64,000 nt of DNA from Agrobacterium tumefaciens str. B6 (GTDB taxonomy: Bacteria > Pseudomonadota > Alphaproteobacteria > Rhizobiales > Rhizobiaceae). The stretch spans positions 124,001 to 188,000 of the forward strand of contig NZ_LMVK01000051.1 in the NCBI RefSeq assembly GCF_001541315.1, given 5' to 3'. The notes under the pieces were generated by a model, which did not search any database, was not told the DNA's origin, and was given only the letters and a program-made list of their open reading frames with translations. Each line of letters opens with the position of its first letter. Positions within the stretch are counted from its first letter, which is position 1. This document shows, piece after piece, positions 8,803 through 18,420 of this stretch. A program made the translations under genes and the position numbers.

Positions 8803-10113
8803 ATGGCAGATTCATTGAGAATCGGCATAGCGGGGCTCGGCACTGTCGGCGCTTCGCTCGTGCGCATCCTCCAGCAGAGAAGCAACGAACTTGCGATTAC
8901 CTGCGGACGCGCGATTGAGATTATTGCGGTGAGCGCGCGCGACCGTTCGCGCGACCGCGGCATCGATCTCAAGGGTATTACCTGGTTCGACACGCCCGAG
9001 CAGATGGCAAGCGAAGCCGATATCGACGTCTTCGTCGAACTGGTCGGCGGCGCTTCCGGTCAGGCGGAAAATGCGGTGCGCGCGGCACTCGCCCGTGGTC
9101 TCCATGTGGTGACAGCCAACAAGGCGCTGCTGGCCAAGCATGGCGTCGAACTGGCGACGATTGCCGAAGACAAGGGCGCGCTTCTCAATTTCGAAGCGGC
9201 GGTGGCCGGCGGTATCCCCGTCATCAAGGCGCTGCGCGAATCCCTGACCGGCAACCATGTGTCGCGCATCTACGGCATCATGAACGGCACCTGCAATTAC
9301 ATCCTGACCAAGATGGAGAAGGAAGGGCTGTCCTTCGAGGCCTGTCTGAAGGAAGCGCAGCGGCTGGGTTATGCCGAAGCCGATCCGGCCTTCGATATCG
9401 AGGGCAACGACACCGCTCACAAGCTCGCCATTTTGACCACGCTTGCCTTCGGCAACAAGATTTCGGCTGATGACATCTATCTGGAAGGCATCACCAATAT
9501 CTCCAGCGAGGACATTCAGGCGGCCGCCGAACTCGGTTACCGCATCAAGCTTCTCGGCGTGGCGCAGGTGACCGAATCCGGCATCGAGCAGCGCGTGCAT
9601 CCGACCATGGTGCCGCTCGATTCCGTCATTGCCCAGGTTGACGGCGTGACCAATGCGGTGGCGATCGAATCCGACATTCTCGGCGAGTTGCTGATGGTCG
9701 GCCCGGGTGCCGGCGGCAACGCCACGGCTTCCGCCGTGCTCGGCGACATCGCCGATATCGCCAAGAGCCGTCCGGGCGCCCAGCAGGTGCCTGTCCTCGG
9801 CCGTCCGGCGAAATCCCTGTCGGAGTATCGCCGCGCCAAGATGAAGAGCCATGAGGGCGGTTATTTCATCCGCCTGACGGTGAAGGACCAGGCGGGCGTC
9901 TTCGCCTCCATCGCCACCCGCATGGCTGACAATAACATTTCGCTGGAATCCATCGTGCAGCGCCAGCGCGTGCATGTGGAAGGCGCGCCGCAGACCATCA
10001 TCCTCGTCACCCATGCGACGATGGAAGATGCGATCCGCAAGGCCGTGAAGGCCATCAAGAACGAGAAATATCTCGTCAGCGAGCCGCAGGTCATCCGCAT
10101 CGAGCGGACCTGA
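8803..10113 (+). CDS. hom: Homoserine dehydrogenase with ACT domain
   Basis: Reduces aspartate semialdehyde to homoserine with NAD(P)H, the branch point to threonine and methionine. The protein has 436 residues. GLAGTVG-type nucleotide loop: GIAGLGTVGASLVRIL at residues 6-21. The catalytic region includes EAAVAGGIPVIKALRESL and GNDTAHKLAIL. A C-terminal ACT domain (about 350-425, YFIRLTVKDQAGVFASIATR) indicates feedback control by an amino acid, usually threonine. It lies 61 bases after the aminotransferase gene and is probably cotranscribed. A strong hairpin follows at 10144. Confidence 0.95.
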   Translation: MADSLRIGIAGLGTVGASLVRILQQRSNELAITCGRAIEIIAVSARDRSRDRGIDLKGITWFDTPEQMASEADIDVFVELVGGASGQAENAVRAALARGLHVVTANKALLAKHGVELATIAEDKGALLNFEAAVAGGIPVIKALRESLTGNHVSRIYGIMNGTCNYILTKMEKEGLSFEACLKEAQRLGYAEADPAFDIEGNDTAHKLAILTTLAFGNKISADDIYLEGITNISSEDIQAAAELGYRIKLLGVAQVTESGIEQRVHPTMVPLDSVIAQVDGVTNAVAIESDILGELLMVGPGAGGNATASAVLGDIADIAKSRPGAQQVPVLGRPAKSLSEYRRAKMKSHEGGYFIRLTVKDQAGVFASIATRMADNNISLESIVQRQRVHVEGAPQTIILVTHATMEDAIRKAVKAIKNEKYLVSEPQVIRIERT

Positions 10114-10143
10114 GACGCGTCATTATTTTGATGACATCGAGAG

Positions 10144-10172
10144 CCGCGCTTCCATATGGAGGCGCGGTTTTT
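10144..10172 (+). terminator. Terminator after hom
   Basis: A near-perfect palindrome spans 10144-10167 (outer arms CCGCGC and GCGCGG around TTCCATATGGAG) and is followed by five T. It begins 30 bases after the hom stop, a normal place for an intrinsic terminator. Confidence 0.75.
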
Positions 10173-10306
10173 CGTTGTATGGCTGCCTGTATAGCGCCGG
10201 TGGTCCGGCGCCCATAAAATTTGAGGGGAAGGCGTCGGAAGCGCTGGAAAACAAGGCGATTCGGCACTATGGTTAATCCTGTTCACCAAGCGAGGGAGGC
10301 GTGGCC

Positions 10307-10525
10307 GTGACATCGATCATCCTGTTCAAGGACAATAAGCGCGCTGGCATTGCGGCGACCCATCACCGGGCGCGGCCTCACAATGCCAATGACAATATTC
10401 GCACTATGGAATTCGACATGGGGGAGCATGAGCGCAACTGGTGTTCGCTCGCCGTCTTCTCGCTGCTGCTGCTCGTTGGCGCTGTCTCGATCGTCAGCCC
10501 GTTTTTCTCGATTTTTTCGGTGTGA
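10307..10525 (+). CDS. Small single-span membrane protein
   Basis: A 72-residue protein of unknown function. The first half is polar and rich in His, Arg and Asn; the second half holds one hydrophobic helix (about 47-68, LAVFSLLLLVGAVSIVSPFF) ending almost at the C-terminus, so it looks like a tail-anchored protein. AGGGAGG at 10293-10299 is well spaced from GTG 10307 and too close to GTG 10301, which decides the start. It lies between the hom terminator and recJ. Codon use looks like that of its neighbours, but conservation would have to be checked. Confidence 0.5.
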   Translation: MTSIILFKDNKRAGIAATHHRARPHNANDNIRTMEFDMGEHERNWCSLAVFSLLLLVGAVSIVSPFFSIFSV

Positions 10526-10599
10526 AACCTCATATGCGCGTTTTTGCTTGAAAAACGCGCCACCGCCATTTAGCCCGTCTTAAGAGCGCGATCAGGCGC

Positions 10600-12429
10600 A
10601 TGACAGGACGAATGGACAGGATGGCAATGATGGAGCCGGCCGATACCGTGGCCCGCGCATTTTTAAGCGTGGAGCGGTCGGCGACAGAACAGCGCTGGGT
10701 ATCGCGGCTGGATCAGGCCGGGCAGAACCGCGCGCTGGCCATGTCCCAGATTCACGCCATTCCCGAATTGATCGCACGCGTTCTTGCCGGACGCGGGGTG
10801 GGTGTCGATGACGCCCTGGCATTCCTTGATCCGACCATCCGCTCCCTGATGCCCGATCCGCATATGCTGACCGATTGCGAGAAGGCCGCCGAGCGGCTGG
10901 TACGCGCCATCGAGACCGGCGAGAAGGTGGCGATCTTCGGCGACTACGATGTCGACGGTGCTGCCTCTTCTGCTTTGATGTACCGCTTCCTCGCGCATTT
11001 CGGTCTGACGCCGGAAATCTATATTCCCGACCGTATTTTTGAGGGCTACGGGCCGAACCCGGCGGCGATGCAGCAGCTTGCTGCCAATGGCGCGACGCTG
11101 ATCGTGACGGTCGATTGCGGCTCAACCAGCCATGAATCGCTGCAGGCCGCCAGGGACGCGGGAACGGATGTCGTGGTGATCGATCACCACCAGGTCGGCA
11201 CGGAGCTGCCGCCGGCGGTGGCGCTGGTCAATCCCAACCGCGAGGACGATCTTTCGGGGCAGGGGCATCTCTGTGCGGCAGGCGTGGTGTTCCTCGTGCT
11301 GGTCGCCACCCTGCGCCTATTGAAGGACAGGCGGAACCGGCAGGCCTTCACACTCGATCTGCTGTCCCTTCTCGATATCGTTGCGCTTGCCACCGTATGT
11401 GATGTGGTGCCGCTGAAGGGCCTCAACCGCGCCTATGTGGTCAAGGGGCTGATTGCTGCGCGCCACATGAACAATGCAGGTCTCGCTGCTCTGTTCAAGA
11501 AGGCGGGGCTTGGTGGCCCTGTGACGCCTTATCATTTCGGTTTCCTGATCGGGCCGCGCATTAATGCCGGCGGCCGCATCGGCGATGCGGCGCTCGGCAG
11601 CCGACTGCTGACGATAGATGATTCCTCGCAGGCCGAGGTGATCGCGGAGCGGCTGGATGAGCTGAACCGTGAGCGGCAGGCGATGGAAGCGGTGATGCTC
11701 GCGGAAGCCGAAGCGGAGGCTCTGTTCGAATATGGCGACGGCTCGGGTGCGGGCGTCATCGTCACCGCCCGGGAAAACTGGCATCCCGGCATTGTCGGCC
11801 TGCTCGCCTCGCGTCTGAAAGATCGTTTCCGCCGCCCGGCTTTCGCCATTGCTTTTGATCCCTCCGGCAAGGGCACCGGCTCCGGCCGCTCGATCAACGG
11901 TTTCGATATGGGGCGCATGGTGCGCGCCGCCGTGGAGGCTGGCTTGCTGGTCAAGGGCGGTGGGCATGCCATGGCGGCCGGTCTGACGGTGGAGCGCGCC
12001 AATCTCGGCAAGCTCAGGACCTTCTTCGAGGAGGCGGCCGCAAAGACCGTGAATGAGCTGGTGGAAAACAGCGTGCTGAAAATCGACGGCGCCATCGGCG
12101 CTTCGGGCGCTACATTGCAGCTTGTCGACCAATTGGAGCAGGCCGGTCCTTACGGATCAGGCCACTCGCAGCCGATCTTTGCCGTGCCGGCGCATCGCCT
12201 GCGCGACGTGCGGCTCGTGGGTACAGCTCACGTCAAGATCACGCTGGAGGCCATGGACGGCTCGCGGCTGGACGGTATCGCGTTTCGCGCTGCAGAAGCG
12301 CCTCTGGGGCAGATGCTGCTGAATGCACGCGGCAGGAACATTCACGTCGCAGGCACCGTGGGCGCCGATCTTTGGCAGGGTCAGAGGCGCGTGCAGCTGC
12401 GCGTTCTGGACGCGGCTTTCGCGCCCTGA
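10600..12429 (+). CDS. recJ: Single-stranded-DNA-specific exonuclease RecJ
   Basis: A 5'-3' exonuclease of 609 residues for recombination and mismatch repair. The DHH-family metal motifs are all visible: GDYDVDGAASSALM (about 113-126), the TVDCGSTS segment, VIDHHQVG (about 194-201) and NPNRED. The DHHA1 part follows, with GPRINAGGRIGDA, and a C-terminal OB-like domain closes the protein. Several in-frame ATG codons (10600, 10612, 10621, 10627, 10630) make the first ten residues uncertain. It reads away from hom and is followed by the convergent tRNA-Glu pair. Confidence 0.94.
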   Translation: MTGRMDRMAMMEPADTVARAFLSVERSATEQRWVSRLDQAGQNRALAMSQIHAIPELIARVLAGRGVGVDDALAFLDPTIRSLMPDPHMLTDCEKAAERLVRAIETGEKVAIFGDYDVDGAASSALMYRFLAHFGLTPEIYIPDRIFEGYGPNPAAMQQLAANGATLIVTVDCGSTSHESLQAARDAGTDVVVIDHHQVGTELPPAVALVNPNREDDLSGQGHLCAAGVVFLVLVATLRLLKDRRNRQAFTLDLLSLLDIVALATVCDVVPLKGLNRAYVVKGLIAARHMNNAGLAALFKKAGLGGPVTPYHFGFLIGPRINAGGRIGDAALGSRLLTIDDSSQAEVIAERLDELNRERQAMEAVMLAEAEAEALFEYGDGSGAGVIVTARENWHPGIVGLLASRLKDRFRRPAFAIAFDPSGKGTGSGRSINGFDMGRMVRAAVEAGLLVKGGGHAMAAGLTVERANLGKLRTFFEEAAAKTVNELVENSVLKIDGAIGASGATLQLVDQLEQAGPYGSGHSQPIFAVPAHRLRDVRLVGTAHVKITLEAMDGSRLDGIAFRAAEAPLGQMLLNARGRNIHVAGTVGADLWQGQRRVQLRVLDAAFAP

Positions 12430-12553
12430 AGGGGCCTTCGCACTTACCTTGAACTTTATGGAACACTGTCTCTGGCGAATGGCCGAGACGCGCCAATGCG
12501 TCTTCACGCGACGCGCTAAGATTTTCGTGCAGACTACTGATTTTTATGGAGAA

Positions 12554-12672
12554 GCAAGTGGCACGCCCTAGGGGAGTCGAACCCCTCTTTTCAGAATGAA
12601 AATCTGACGTCCTAACCGATAGACGAAGGGCGCGTGCGCTTGTGGTGTGGCGCCCTTATAGTCAGGCTCCCG
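12554..12672. repeat. 119-bp direct repeat, copy 1 (tRNA-Glu unit)
   Basis: Identical base for base to 13081-13199 (offset 527). It contains the tRNA, its 5' leader and the -10 element. The identity stops between the -10 and -35 elements. It is either a recent tandem duplication or a pair kept alike by gene conversion. Confidence 0.9.
12559..12633 (-). tRNA. tRNA-Glu (anticodon TTC), copy 1
   Basis: The complement folds into a cloverleaf of 75 nt including an encoded CCA (12559-12561). The acceptor stem is GCGCCCT paired with AGGGCGT. The anticodon stem TCAGA/TCTGA holds the 7-base loop TTTTCAT with anticodon TTC. The T arm is AGGGG TTCGACT CCCCT. The gene is convergent with recJ. Confidence 0.96.
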
Positions 12673-12683
12673 TTGCTCCGCAA
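12655..12683 (-). promoter_or_regulatory. Promoter of tRNA-Glu copy 1
   Basis: Reading the minus strand, -35 TTGCGG (12683-12678) and -10 TATAAG (12660-12655) are separated by 17 bases. This is a good sigma-70-type arrangement about 20 bases before the mature tRNA. The second copy has the same layout with a slightly different -35. Confidence 0.65.
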
Positions 12684-13080
12684 GCGGAAAAATTGATTTT
12701 TTTCGCTTCCTGACGAGTTTTTTTATGGAAGCCGGAACGGCTGTGGAAAACTGCGCCGGGACTGGCCAAGGCCTTGAAATTTCGCCGCTATCACTGCGCG
12801 CCGGCAATGCCTGCATGCCTCGTGGAAGGCCCGGGGTGTGCTTTTCCAACCCTTAGCTGGCATCTGCTGCCCGCCAGAAAGAACCGACGTTGTGATTTGG
12901 CTGGAAGGGGAAAGGCAAGCCGGTCGATTTGCCCGCTGGCGCTTCATCCGACTTGCCTTCCATCGGGGGGACAGCACTCTAACGTGTCGCCCGGGAATCG
13001 GTTCCGGCGCATCGATCACGCGTGACGAATTCGCGATCTACGAATCTGCTTTATATTTTCGAAGGGGGGAAAACACGAAG
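12673..13080. other. Spacer between the two tRNA-Glu units
   Basis: About 400 bases with no gene I can support. The open frames here carry no recognisable motif or ribosome-binding site. The first 20 bases hold the -35 region of tRNA copy 1. A dispersed remnant of an integrated element is possible but nothing in the sequence identifies one. Confidence 0.4.
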
Positions 13081-13199
13081 GCAAGTGGCACGCCCTAGGG
13101 GAGTCGAACCCCTCTTTTCAGAATGAAAATCTGACGTCCTAACCGATAGACGAAGGGCGCGTGCGCTTGTGGTGTGGCGCCCTTATAGTCAGGCTCCCG
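13081..13199. repeat. 119-bp direct repeat, copy 2 (tRNA-Glu unit)
   Basis: Identical to 12554-12672, including 5 bases beyond the CCA side and 39 bases upstream of the tRNA. Confidence 0.9.
13086..13160 (-). tRNA. tRNA-Glu (anticodon TTC), copy 2
   Basis: Same 75-nt sequence as copy 1, with anticodon TTC and encoded CCA. It has its own promoter, so both copies are probably expressed. Confidence 0.96.
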
Positions 13200-13210
13200 A
13201 AGGTCTGCAA
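13182..13210 (-). promoter_or_regulatory. Promoter of tRNA-Glu copy 2
   Basis: On the minus strand, -35 TTGCAG (13210-13205) and -10 TATAAG (13187-13182) are separated by 17 bases. The -35 lies outside the identical repeat block yet keeps the same position as in copy 1, which argues that selection holds it. Confidence 0.65.
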
Positions 13211-13690
13211 GCGGAAAAATGCATGATTTGACAAAAAAATGACATGGGCCGCCAGAAGTCCTGAAAAACAAGGATTCTTGTTTCGTAACAAATGGTTAAA
13301 CGGTCAGAGTTTGCTGTTTTGCGTGAGTGATCTGGCTCGGCTTCAATTGCCTTGCGAAACATGTGGTTTCTCAAGGCTGCGGGCTAGCGAAAATCAAGTC
13401 AGGTATTTTCCATATATCAGCAGGCCGGAGAGTATTATTATGATTGCATTGATCGCATATGCCATCTACCGCACAAAATTTGATTTCGGGGGGCCGCCGG
13501 ATATCAAGCCGCTTAATATGTCTCCTAGAAATACAAGCAAACCATCCATCGCAAATATGTCCAAGGCCACGATTAAATTATCGCTACGAATATATCAGGC
13601 TGGCCAGTTAGAAGTCCAAGTATTGCTGCTTGGGTCGAGAATAAAATAATAAAGAGGCTCCGGTTTCACTTGCGGCCCTCGGTTTCAGTT
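13211..13690. other. AT-richer segment without a recognised gene
   Basis: About 480 bases between the tRNA-Glu pair and the aap operon. Base composition is clearly lower in GC than the flanks. One plus-strand frame (13239-13649, 136 codons, or from ATG 13440) is open, but I see no family motif and no ribosome-binding site, so I do not call it a gene. The location beside a tRNA would suit a decayed foreign fragment. Confidence 0.4.
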
Positions 13691-13692
13691 TA

Positions 13693-13725
13693 AAAAAAGA
13701 AACGGGACCGTGAGGTCCCGTTTTT
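13693..13725 (-). terminator. Terminator of the aapJQMP operon
   Basis: Arms AACGGGACC (13701-13709) and GGTCCCGTT (13714-13722) enclose a 4-base loop. On the minus strand the stem is followed by TCTTTTTTT. It lies 47 bases after the aapP stop. T-residues on the other side could make it bidirectional. Confidence 0.85.
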
Positions 13726-13769
13726 AGGTTTGCATTTGAAAACGTCCGTTCCGGACGCCTCTTCAATGA

Positions 13770-14543
13770 TCAGTGCAGAATCTGGCTGAGGAACAGCCGG
13801 GTGCGCTCGTGCTGCGGATTGTCGAAGAATTCGGCGGGCGAGTTCTGTTCGACTATCTGGCCCTGGTCCATGAAGATGACGCGGTTTGCCACCTGGCGGG
13901 CGAAGCCCATTTCGTGGGTGACGCACAGCATCGTCATGCCGTCTTCGGCAAGGCTGACCATGGTGTCGAGTACTTCCTTGACCATTTCCGGGTCGAGCGC
14001 CGAGGTCGGCTCGTCGAACAGCATGATCTTCGGCTTCATGCAGAGCGAGCGGGCAATCGCCACGCGCTGCTGCTGGCCGCCGGAGAGCTGGCCGGGATAC
14101 TTGTGCGCCTGCTCGGGGATCTTGACGCGCTTCAGATAGTGCATCGCCACTTCTTCAGCTTCCTTCTTGGGCATCTTGCGAACCCAGATCGGCGCCAGCG
14201 TGCAGTTTTCGAGGATCGTCAGGTGCGGGAAGAGGTTGAAGTGCTGGAACACCATGCCGACTTCACGACGCACTTCGTCGATCTTTTTCAGGTCGTTGGT
14301 AAGCTCGATACCATCAACGTTGATCAGCCCGGACTGATGTTCCTCCAGCCGGTTGATGCAACGGATCATGGTCGATTTGCCCGACCCCGAAGGACCGGCG
14401 ATGACGATGCGCTCGCCTTTCATGACCTTCAGATTGATGTCGCGCAGGACGTGGAAGTCGCCATACCACTTGTTCATGCCGACGAGTTCAATTGCCACGT
14501 CCGTTGTCGAAACGGCCAGTTTTTTTGTTTGGGTTTCTGCCAT
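13770..14543 (-). CDS. aapP: General L-amino acid ABC transporter, ATP-binding protein
   Basis: A 257-residue ATPase of the polar amino-acid ABC family. Walker A is GPSGSGKST (about 54-62), the signature is [15 protein letters not shown], and Walker B is [14 protein letters not shown]. The switch histidine sits in CVTHEMGFA. It powers the AapQ/AapM permease pair. It is the last gene of the operon, 12 bases after aapM, and the terminator follows. Confidence 0.95.
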   Translation of the reverse strand: MAETQTKKLAVSTTDVAIELVGMNKWYGDFHVLRDINLKVMKGERIVIAGPSGSGKSTMIRCINRLEEHQSGLINVDGIELTNDLKKIDEVRREVGMVFQHFNLFPHLTILENCTLAPIWVRKMPKKEAEEVAMHYLKRVKIPEQAHKYPGQLSGGQQQRVAIARSLCMKPKIMLFDEPTSALDPEMVKEVLDTMVSLAEDGMTMLCVTHEMGFARQVANRVIFMDQGQIVEQNSPAEFFDNPQHERTRLFLSQILH

Positions 14544-14555
14544 TTTGAGCGTCCC

Positions 14556-15719
14556 TTATCGTTTATGCCCGGTGTCGAGGTGCCGTTCCATGAACAGCGA
14601 ATAACGCGACATGCCGAAGCAGAATATCCAGAATACGAAACCTGCGAAAATATAACCTGTCATTGCGGTTACGGGTGTCGCCCAGTTCGCATCCGATTGG
14701 TTGAGTGTGACAATGCCGAGCAGGTCGAACATGCCGATGATCGAAACCAGCGACGTGTCCTTGAAAAGCCCGATGAAGGTGTTGACGATACCAGGAATGA
14801 CGAGCTTAAGCGCCTGCGGTAGCACGATCAGTCTCGTCTTCTGCCAGTAGTTCAGGCCGAGCGAATCCGCCCCTTCATATTGTCCCTTCGGAATGGCCTG
14901 CAGGCCGCCGCGGATCACCTCCGCCATATAGGCGGATGAGAAAAGCGACACGCCGACTAGCGCGCGCAGGAACTTGTCGAAGGTCCAGCCGTCGGGCAGG
15001 AACAGCGGCAGCATGATGCTGGCGAAGAACAGCACGGTGATCAGCGGGATGCCTCTGATGACTTCGATGAAGAGCACGCAGAGCATCTTGATGACCGGCA
15101 GGTTCGACCGTCGGCCGAGCGCCAGAAGAATGCCGAAGGGGAGCGACACGGTGATCCCGAAGAAGGACAGGATGAGCGTCACCATCAGGCCGCCCCACAG
15201 CTGCGTTTCCACCTTCGGCAGGCCGAAGACGCCGCCGATGAGCAGGAAAAACGCAATGAAGGGCAGGATGATGAAAAGCACCAGCGCGTTGAGGCGCTTG
15301 AACGGCGCTTTTGGAATCAGCATCGGTATCAGCAGGATGGCGAATGTCACCATCACGAGGATGGGACGCCAGCGTTCGTCGATCGGATAGCGGCCGAAGA
15401 CGAATTGTCCGAGCTTTGCCGAAACGAAAGCCCAGCACGCACCGGACTGGCCGTCCGGCAGCGCGCCGCCCTGCGAAGCGGTCAGGCAGGCGATACGATC
15501 GCTGCCGGTCCACACCGCGTCAATGAACAGCCACTTGATGACCGGCGGCACCAGATAGGCGAGCAGGGCAAGGGCGATCACCGTCAGGACCGTGTCCTTG
15601 GGGGTGGCGAAGAGTTTGGTGCGCAGCCAGTGACCGAAGCCGACGGCGCTCGAGGGCGCGGGTCTGGCGTCCTCGATGGTCTGCCGCACGAAAGCGTGAT
15701 TGCTTGTTGTCATCGTCAT
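14556..15719 (-). CDS. aapM: General L-amino acid ABC transporter, permease AapM
   Basis: Inner-membrane permease of 387 residues. The conserved permease loop is in the C-terminal half: [21 protein letters not shown], about residues 263-283 (split here as [10 protein letters not shown] and [11 protein letters not shown]). An N-terminal extension with extra membrane segments (about 30-130) is typical of Aap/Bzt permeases, which are longer than HisM/GlnP. The start ATG overlaps the aapQ stop (ATGA), so translation is coupled. Confidence 0.94.
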   Translation of the reverse strand: MTMTTSNHAFVRQTIEDARPAPSSAVGFGHWLRTKLFATPKDTVLTVIALALLAYLVPPVIKWLFIDAVWTGSDRIACLTASQGGALPDGQSGACWAFVSAKLGQFVFGRYPIDERWRPILVMVTFAILLIPMLIPKAPFKRLNALVLFIILPFIAFFLLIGGVFGLPKVETQLWGGLMVTLILSFFGITVSLPFGILLALGRRSNLPVIKMLCVLFIEVIRGIPLITVLFFASIMLPLFLPDGWTFDKFLRALVGVSLFSSAYMAEVIRGGLQAIPKGQYEGADSLGLNYWQKTRLIVLPQALKLVIPGIVNTFIGLFKDTSLVSIIGMFDLLGIVTLNQSDANWATPVTAMTGYIFAGFVFWIFCFGMSRYSLFMERHLDTGHKR

Positions 15720-16912
15720 CTCTCCACCAGGGCCATTTTCGCGTTGAACCAGTTCATGACCACGGCCGTGAGCAGGGACAGCGAGAGATAGATGACCAGC
15801 CAGATCGCAACGACTTCGACCGCCTGACCCGTCTGGTTCAGGATCGTGCCGCCGACGGAGACGATGTCGGCGAAGCCGACCGCGACCGCAAGCGAGGAGT
15901 TCTTGGTCAGGTTGAGATATTGACTTGTCAGCGGTGGGATGATGATGCGCATCGCCTGCGGAACGACGATCAGGCGCGTCGTGGTGCTGGAACGAAGCCC
16001 GAGCGCATCCGCAGCTTCCGTCTGGCCCTTCGCCACGGCCTTGATGCCGCCGCGAACGATCTCGGCGATGAAGGAGGCGGTGTAGAAGGAAAGCGCCAGA
16101 AACAGCGACATGAATTCAGGTGCGACGACCGCGCCGCCCGAGAGGTTGAACCGCCCGGCAATCGGGTAGTCGAAGGTCAGCGGTGAGCCGAGCGCGAGAA
16201 ATGTCGCGGCCGGAAGGCCGATGATGAGAAGTGTAGCCGTGATCCCGGTGCGGAACTGCTGACCGGTCTTTTCCTGTCTCGCCTTTGCCCAGCGGTAAAT
16301 GAAAAAGCTGATGACGATGGCGACCAGAAGGGCGAGCGGTATCAGCCACGTGCCTTCGCCCCAAAGGGGCTTCGGAAAGAAGAAACCGCGATTGTTGAGG
16401 TAGCTTCCGAGCGGAAGCTCCAGCGAATCACGCGCCTGCGGCAGGACTGAGATGACGCCCTTGTACCAGAAGAAGATGACGAGCAGGGGCGGGATGTTGC
16501 GGAAGATTTCCACATAGGCCTGCGCGAGCTTCGAAATCAGCCAGTTGCTGGACAGCCGGGCGATACCGACGATGAAACCGATGATCGAGGCGGCGATGAT
16601 GCCAAAAAACGCAACCTGGATCGTGTTGAGAATGCCAACGAGCAAAGCCCGGCCATAGGTCGCGTCGCTGGTATAAGCGATCAGCGACTGGCCGATATCA
16701 AAACCGGCTCTTCCGTTGAGGAATCCGAAGCCGGACGAAATGTTTGACCGTTGAAGATTGGTGATCGTATTCGTCACGATGATCCAGACGAAGGCGGCCA
16801 GGATGACGACTGTCAGGACCTGATAGAAAATTCCGCGTATGCGTGGATCGTAGATAAGTGACGACGCGCTTTGCGCGCGCGATCGTTGCGAACTGACCGC
16901 GTTGCCTGCCAT
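15716..16912 (-). CDS. aapQ: General L-amino acid ABC transporter, permease AapQ
   Basis: Inner-membrane permease of 398 residues, partner of AapM. Hydrophobic segments are spread over the whole length, with the ABC permease loop [20 protein letters not shown] at about residues 285-304. I chose ATG 16912 because AGGGAAAGG is well placed; a GTG at 16918 adds two residues. It lies 109 bases downstream of aapJ, a larger gap than the others in the operon. This could let aapJ mRNA accumulate to a higher level, as is common for binding proteins. Confidence 0.94.
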   Translation of the reverse strand: MAGNAVSSQRSRAQSASSLIYDPRIRGIFYQVLTVVILAAFVWIIVTNTITNLQRSNISSGFGFLNGRAGFDIGQSLIAYTSDATYGRALLVGILNTIQVAFFGIIAASIIGFIVGIARLSSNWLISKLAQAYVEIFRNIPPLLVIFFWYKGVISVLPQARDSLELPLGSYLNNRGFFFPKPLWGEGTWLIPLALLVAIVISFFIYRWAKARQEKTGQQFRTGITATLLIIGLPAATFLALGSPLTFDYPIAGRFNLSGGAVVAPEFMSLFLALSFYTASFIAEIVRGGIKAVAKGQTEAADALGLRSSTTTRLIVVPQAMRIIIPPLTSQYLNLTKNSSLAVAVGFADIVSVGGTILNQTGQAVEVVAIWLVIYLSLSLLTAVVMNWFNAKMALVER

Positions 16913-17021
16913 AGGCACCTTTCCCTTTTATATGCTCTTTGCGAGCTTATTTATATAATTTTAAAATGGAGGCCGGGCATTGCCCAGCCTCCTGTCATGA
17001 TCTAGCCGATGATGGGGCCGA

Positions 17022-18044
17022 TCAACGGACCGGCGGTGCGTATTGCAGGCCGCCCTTGGTCCACAGCGCGTTCTGGCCGCGCTCGATCTTCAGCGGAGAG
17101 CCCGCACCGACGTTGCGGTCGAAGACTTCGCCGTAGTTACCCACCAGCTTGATGATGTTGTAGGCCCAGTCGTTGGTCACGCCGAGATCGGTACCGATCT
17201 TGGTGCCTTCTTCCGTGCCGAGCAGGCGCTTGATATCAGGGTTGGCGCTGGTCTTCTGCTCATCGACGTTTTTCGAGGTGATGCCCAGTTCTTCGGCATT
17301 GACCATGGCGTAGTGAACCCAGGTCACGATGTCGAACCACTGGTCGTCGCCCTGGCGAACGGCCGGTCCAAGCGGCTCCTTGGAGATGACCTCAGGCAGA
17401 ACGATGTTGTCGTCCGGGTTCTTCAGCTTGAGGCGGATGGCGTAAAGACCGGACTGGTCGGTGGTGTAGACGTCGCAACGGCCGGAATCATAGGCGGAGG
17501 TTGCGTCGGCTTCCTTTTCGAAAACGACCGGGTTGTACTGCAGATTGTTGGTCTTGAAGTAGTCGGCGAGATTGAGCTCGGTGGTCGTGCCGGTCTGAAC
17601 GCAGACGGCGGCGCCGGAAAGCTCGAGCGCGGACTTAACATTCAAGCCCTTCTTGGCGATGAAACCCTGGCCGTCATAATAGTTGACGGTACGGAAGTTG
17701 AAGCCGAGCGACGTGTCGCGGCTGATCGTCCAGGTGGTGTTACGGGTCAGAACATCGACTTCACCGGACTGGAGAGCCGGGAAGCGGTCCTTGCTCGAAA
17801 GGGCGACGAACTTGGCCTTGGAAGGATCGCCGAAAACCGCAGTGGCAATACCACGGCAATAGTCCACGTCGATACCGGACCATTCGCCCTTGTCATCGGG
17901 ATTGGAAAATCCCGGAATGCCGGCGCTGACGCCGCAGGTGACGAAACCCTTGCCCTTCACATCCTGAAGCGTCGCAGCCGAAGCGACCGAGGCTCCTCCC
18001 AAAACTGCTGCGCCGATGGCGGCTGACAGAATTGCCTTTTTCAT
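17022..18044 (-). CDS. aapJ: General L-amino acid ABC transporter, periplasmic binding protein
   Basis: Solute-binding protein of 340 residues with a clear signal peptide (MKKAILSAAIGAAVLGGASVASA up to about residue 23, given here as MKKAILSAAIG then AAVLGGASVASA). The mature part is a family-3 amino-acid-binding fold with DVDYCRGIATAVFGD and LTRNTTWTISRD. In rhizobia the Aap system takes up a wide range of L-amino acids. It is the first gene of aapJQMP. The start is ATG 18044, chosen because it places the signal peptide at the N-terminus; the frame is open further upstream without a signal. Confidence 0.95.
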   Translation of the reverse strand: MKKAILSAAIGAAVLGGASVASAATLQDVKGKGFVTCGVSAGIPGFSNPDDKGEWSGIDVDYCRGIATAVFGDPSKAKFVALSSKDRFPALQSGEVDVLTRNTTWTISRDTSLGFNFRTVNYYDGQGFIAKKGLNVKSALELSGAAVCVQTGTTTELNLADYFKTNNLQYNPVVFEKEADATSAYDSGRCDVYTTDQSGLYAIRLKLKNPDDNIVLPEVISKEPLGPAVRQGDDQWFDIVTWVHYAMVNAEELGITSKNVDEQKTSANPDIKRLLGTEEGTKIGTDLGVTNDWAYNIIKLVGNYGEVFDRNVGAGSPLKIERGQNALWTKGGLQYAPPVR

Positions 18045-18420
18045 TTTTCCCAACCTTTGTTTGTTATCGTCACTTGGAAGAGGACCGGCATATTGTCTTG
18101 CCCCAGCTCCCCCTTCAGCGAGACCTTTTCGATCCTCTTTTTCTATCATAATCGCAATTGGCAGCGGGGTCAAGACGTGCGGGCAATAATTGTGCCTATA
18201 AAACGGAATTTTCCAAATTTTGGTCGGGAAGTGTGCAAAGGGTGAAAATATAAGCATATTTTTGCGGAAATTTGAACTTGCACAGTATTTGTATACTTGT
18301 TGTATGCTGGCTCTCGGTGGATCAATTCACGCCGTTTGAGAGGAGTCTGCGGGACTTGACCTTACGGTCCGCTCTTAGCATTGTCGCACGCGTCAATGTT
18401 CCTTCGAAAGCTGATCTGAA
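18045..18420. promoter_or_regulatory. Divergent promoter region between aapJ and metC
   Basis: A 376-base non-coding region that must hold promoters for both operons. The half near 18240-18310 is AT-rich and contains GTATAC (18291-18296), with the similar words TTGTATACTTG and TTGTATGCTGG in tandem. These may be a regulator site; I cannot name the protein. No riboswitch was recognised before metC. Confidence 0.4.

Noticed and set aside
12723-13098. Several open frames between the two tRNA-Glu genes
   Set aside because: All are short, overlap each other on both strands, and lack motifs or ribosome-binding sites.
13239-13649. A 136-codon open frame beside the tRNA pair
   Set aside because: No ribosome-binding site, no recognisable motif, AT-rich composition. 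I left it as part of a segment without a called gene.
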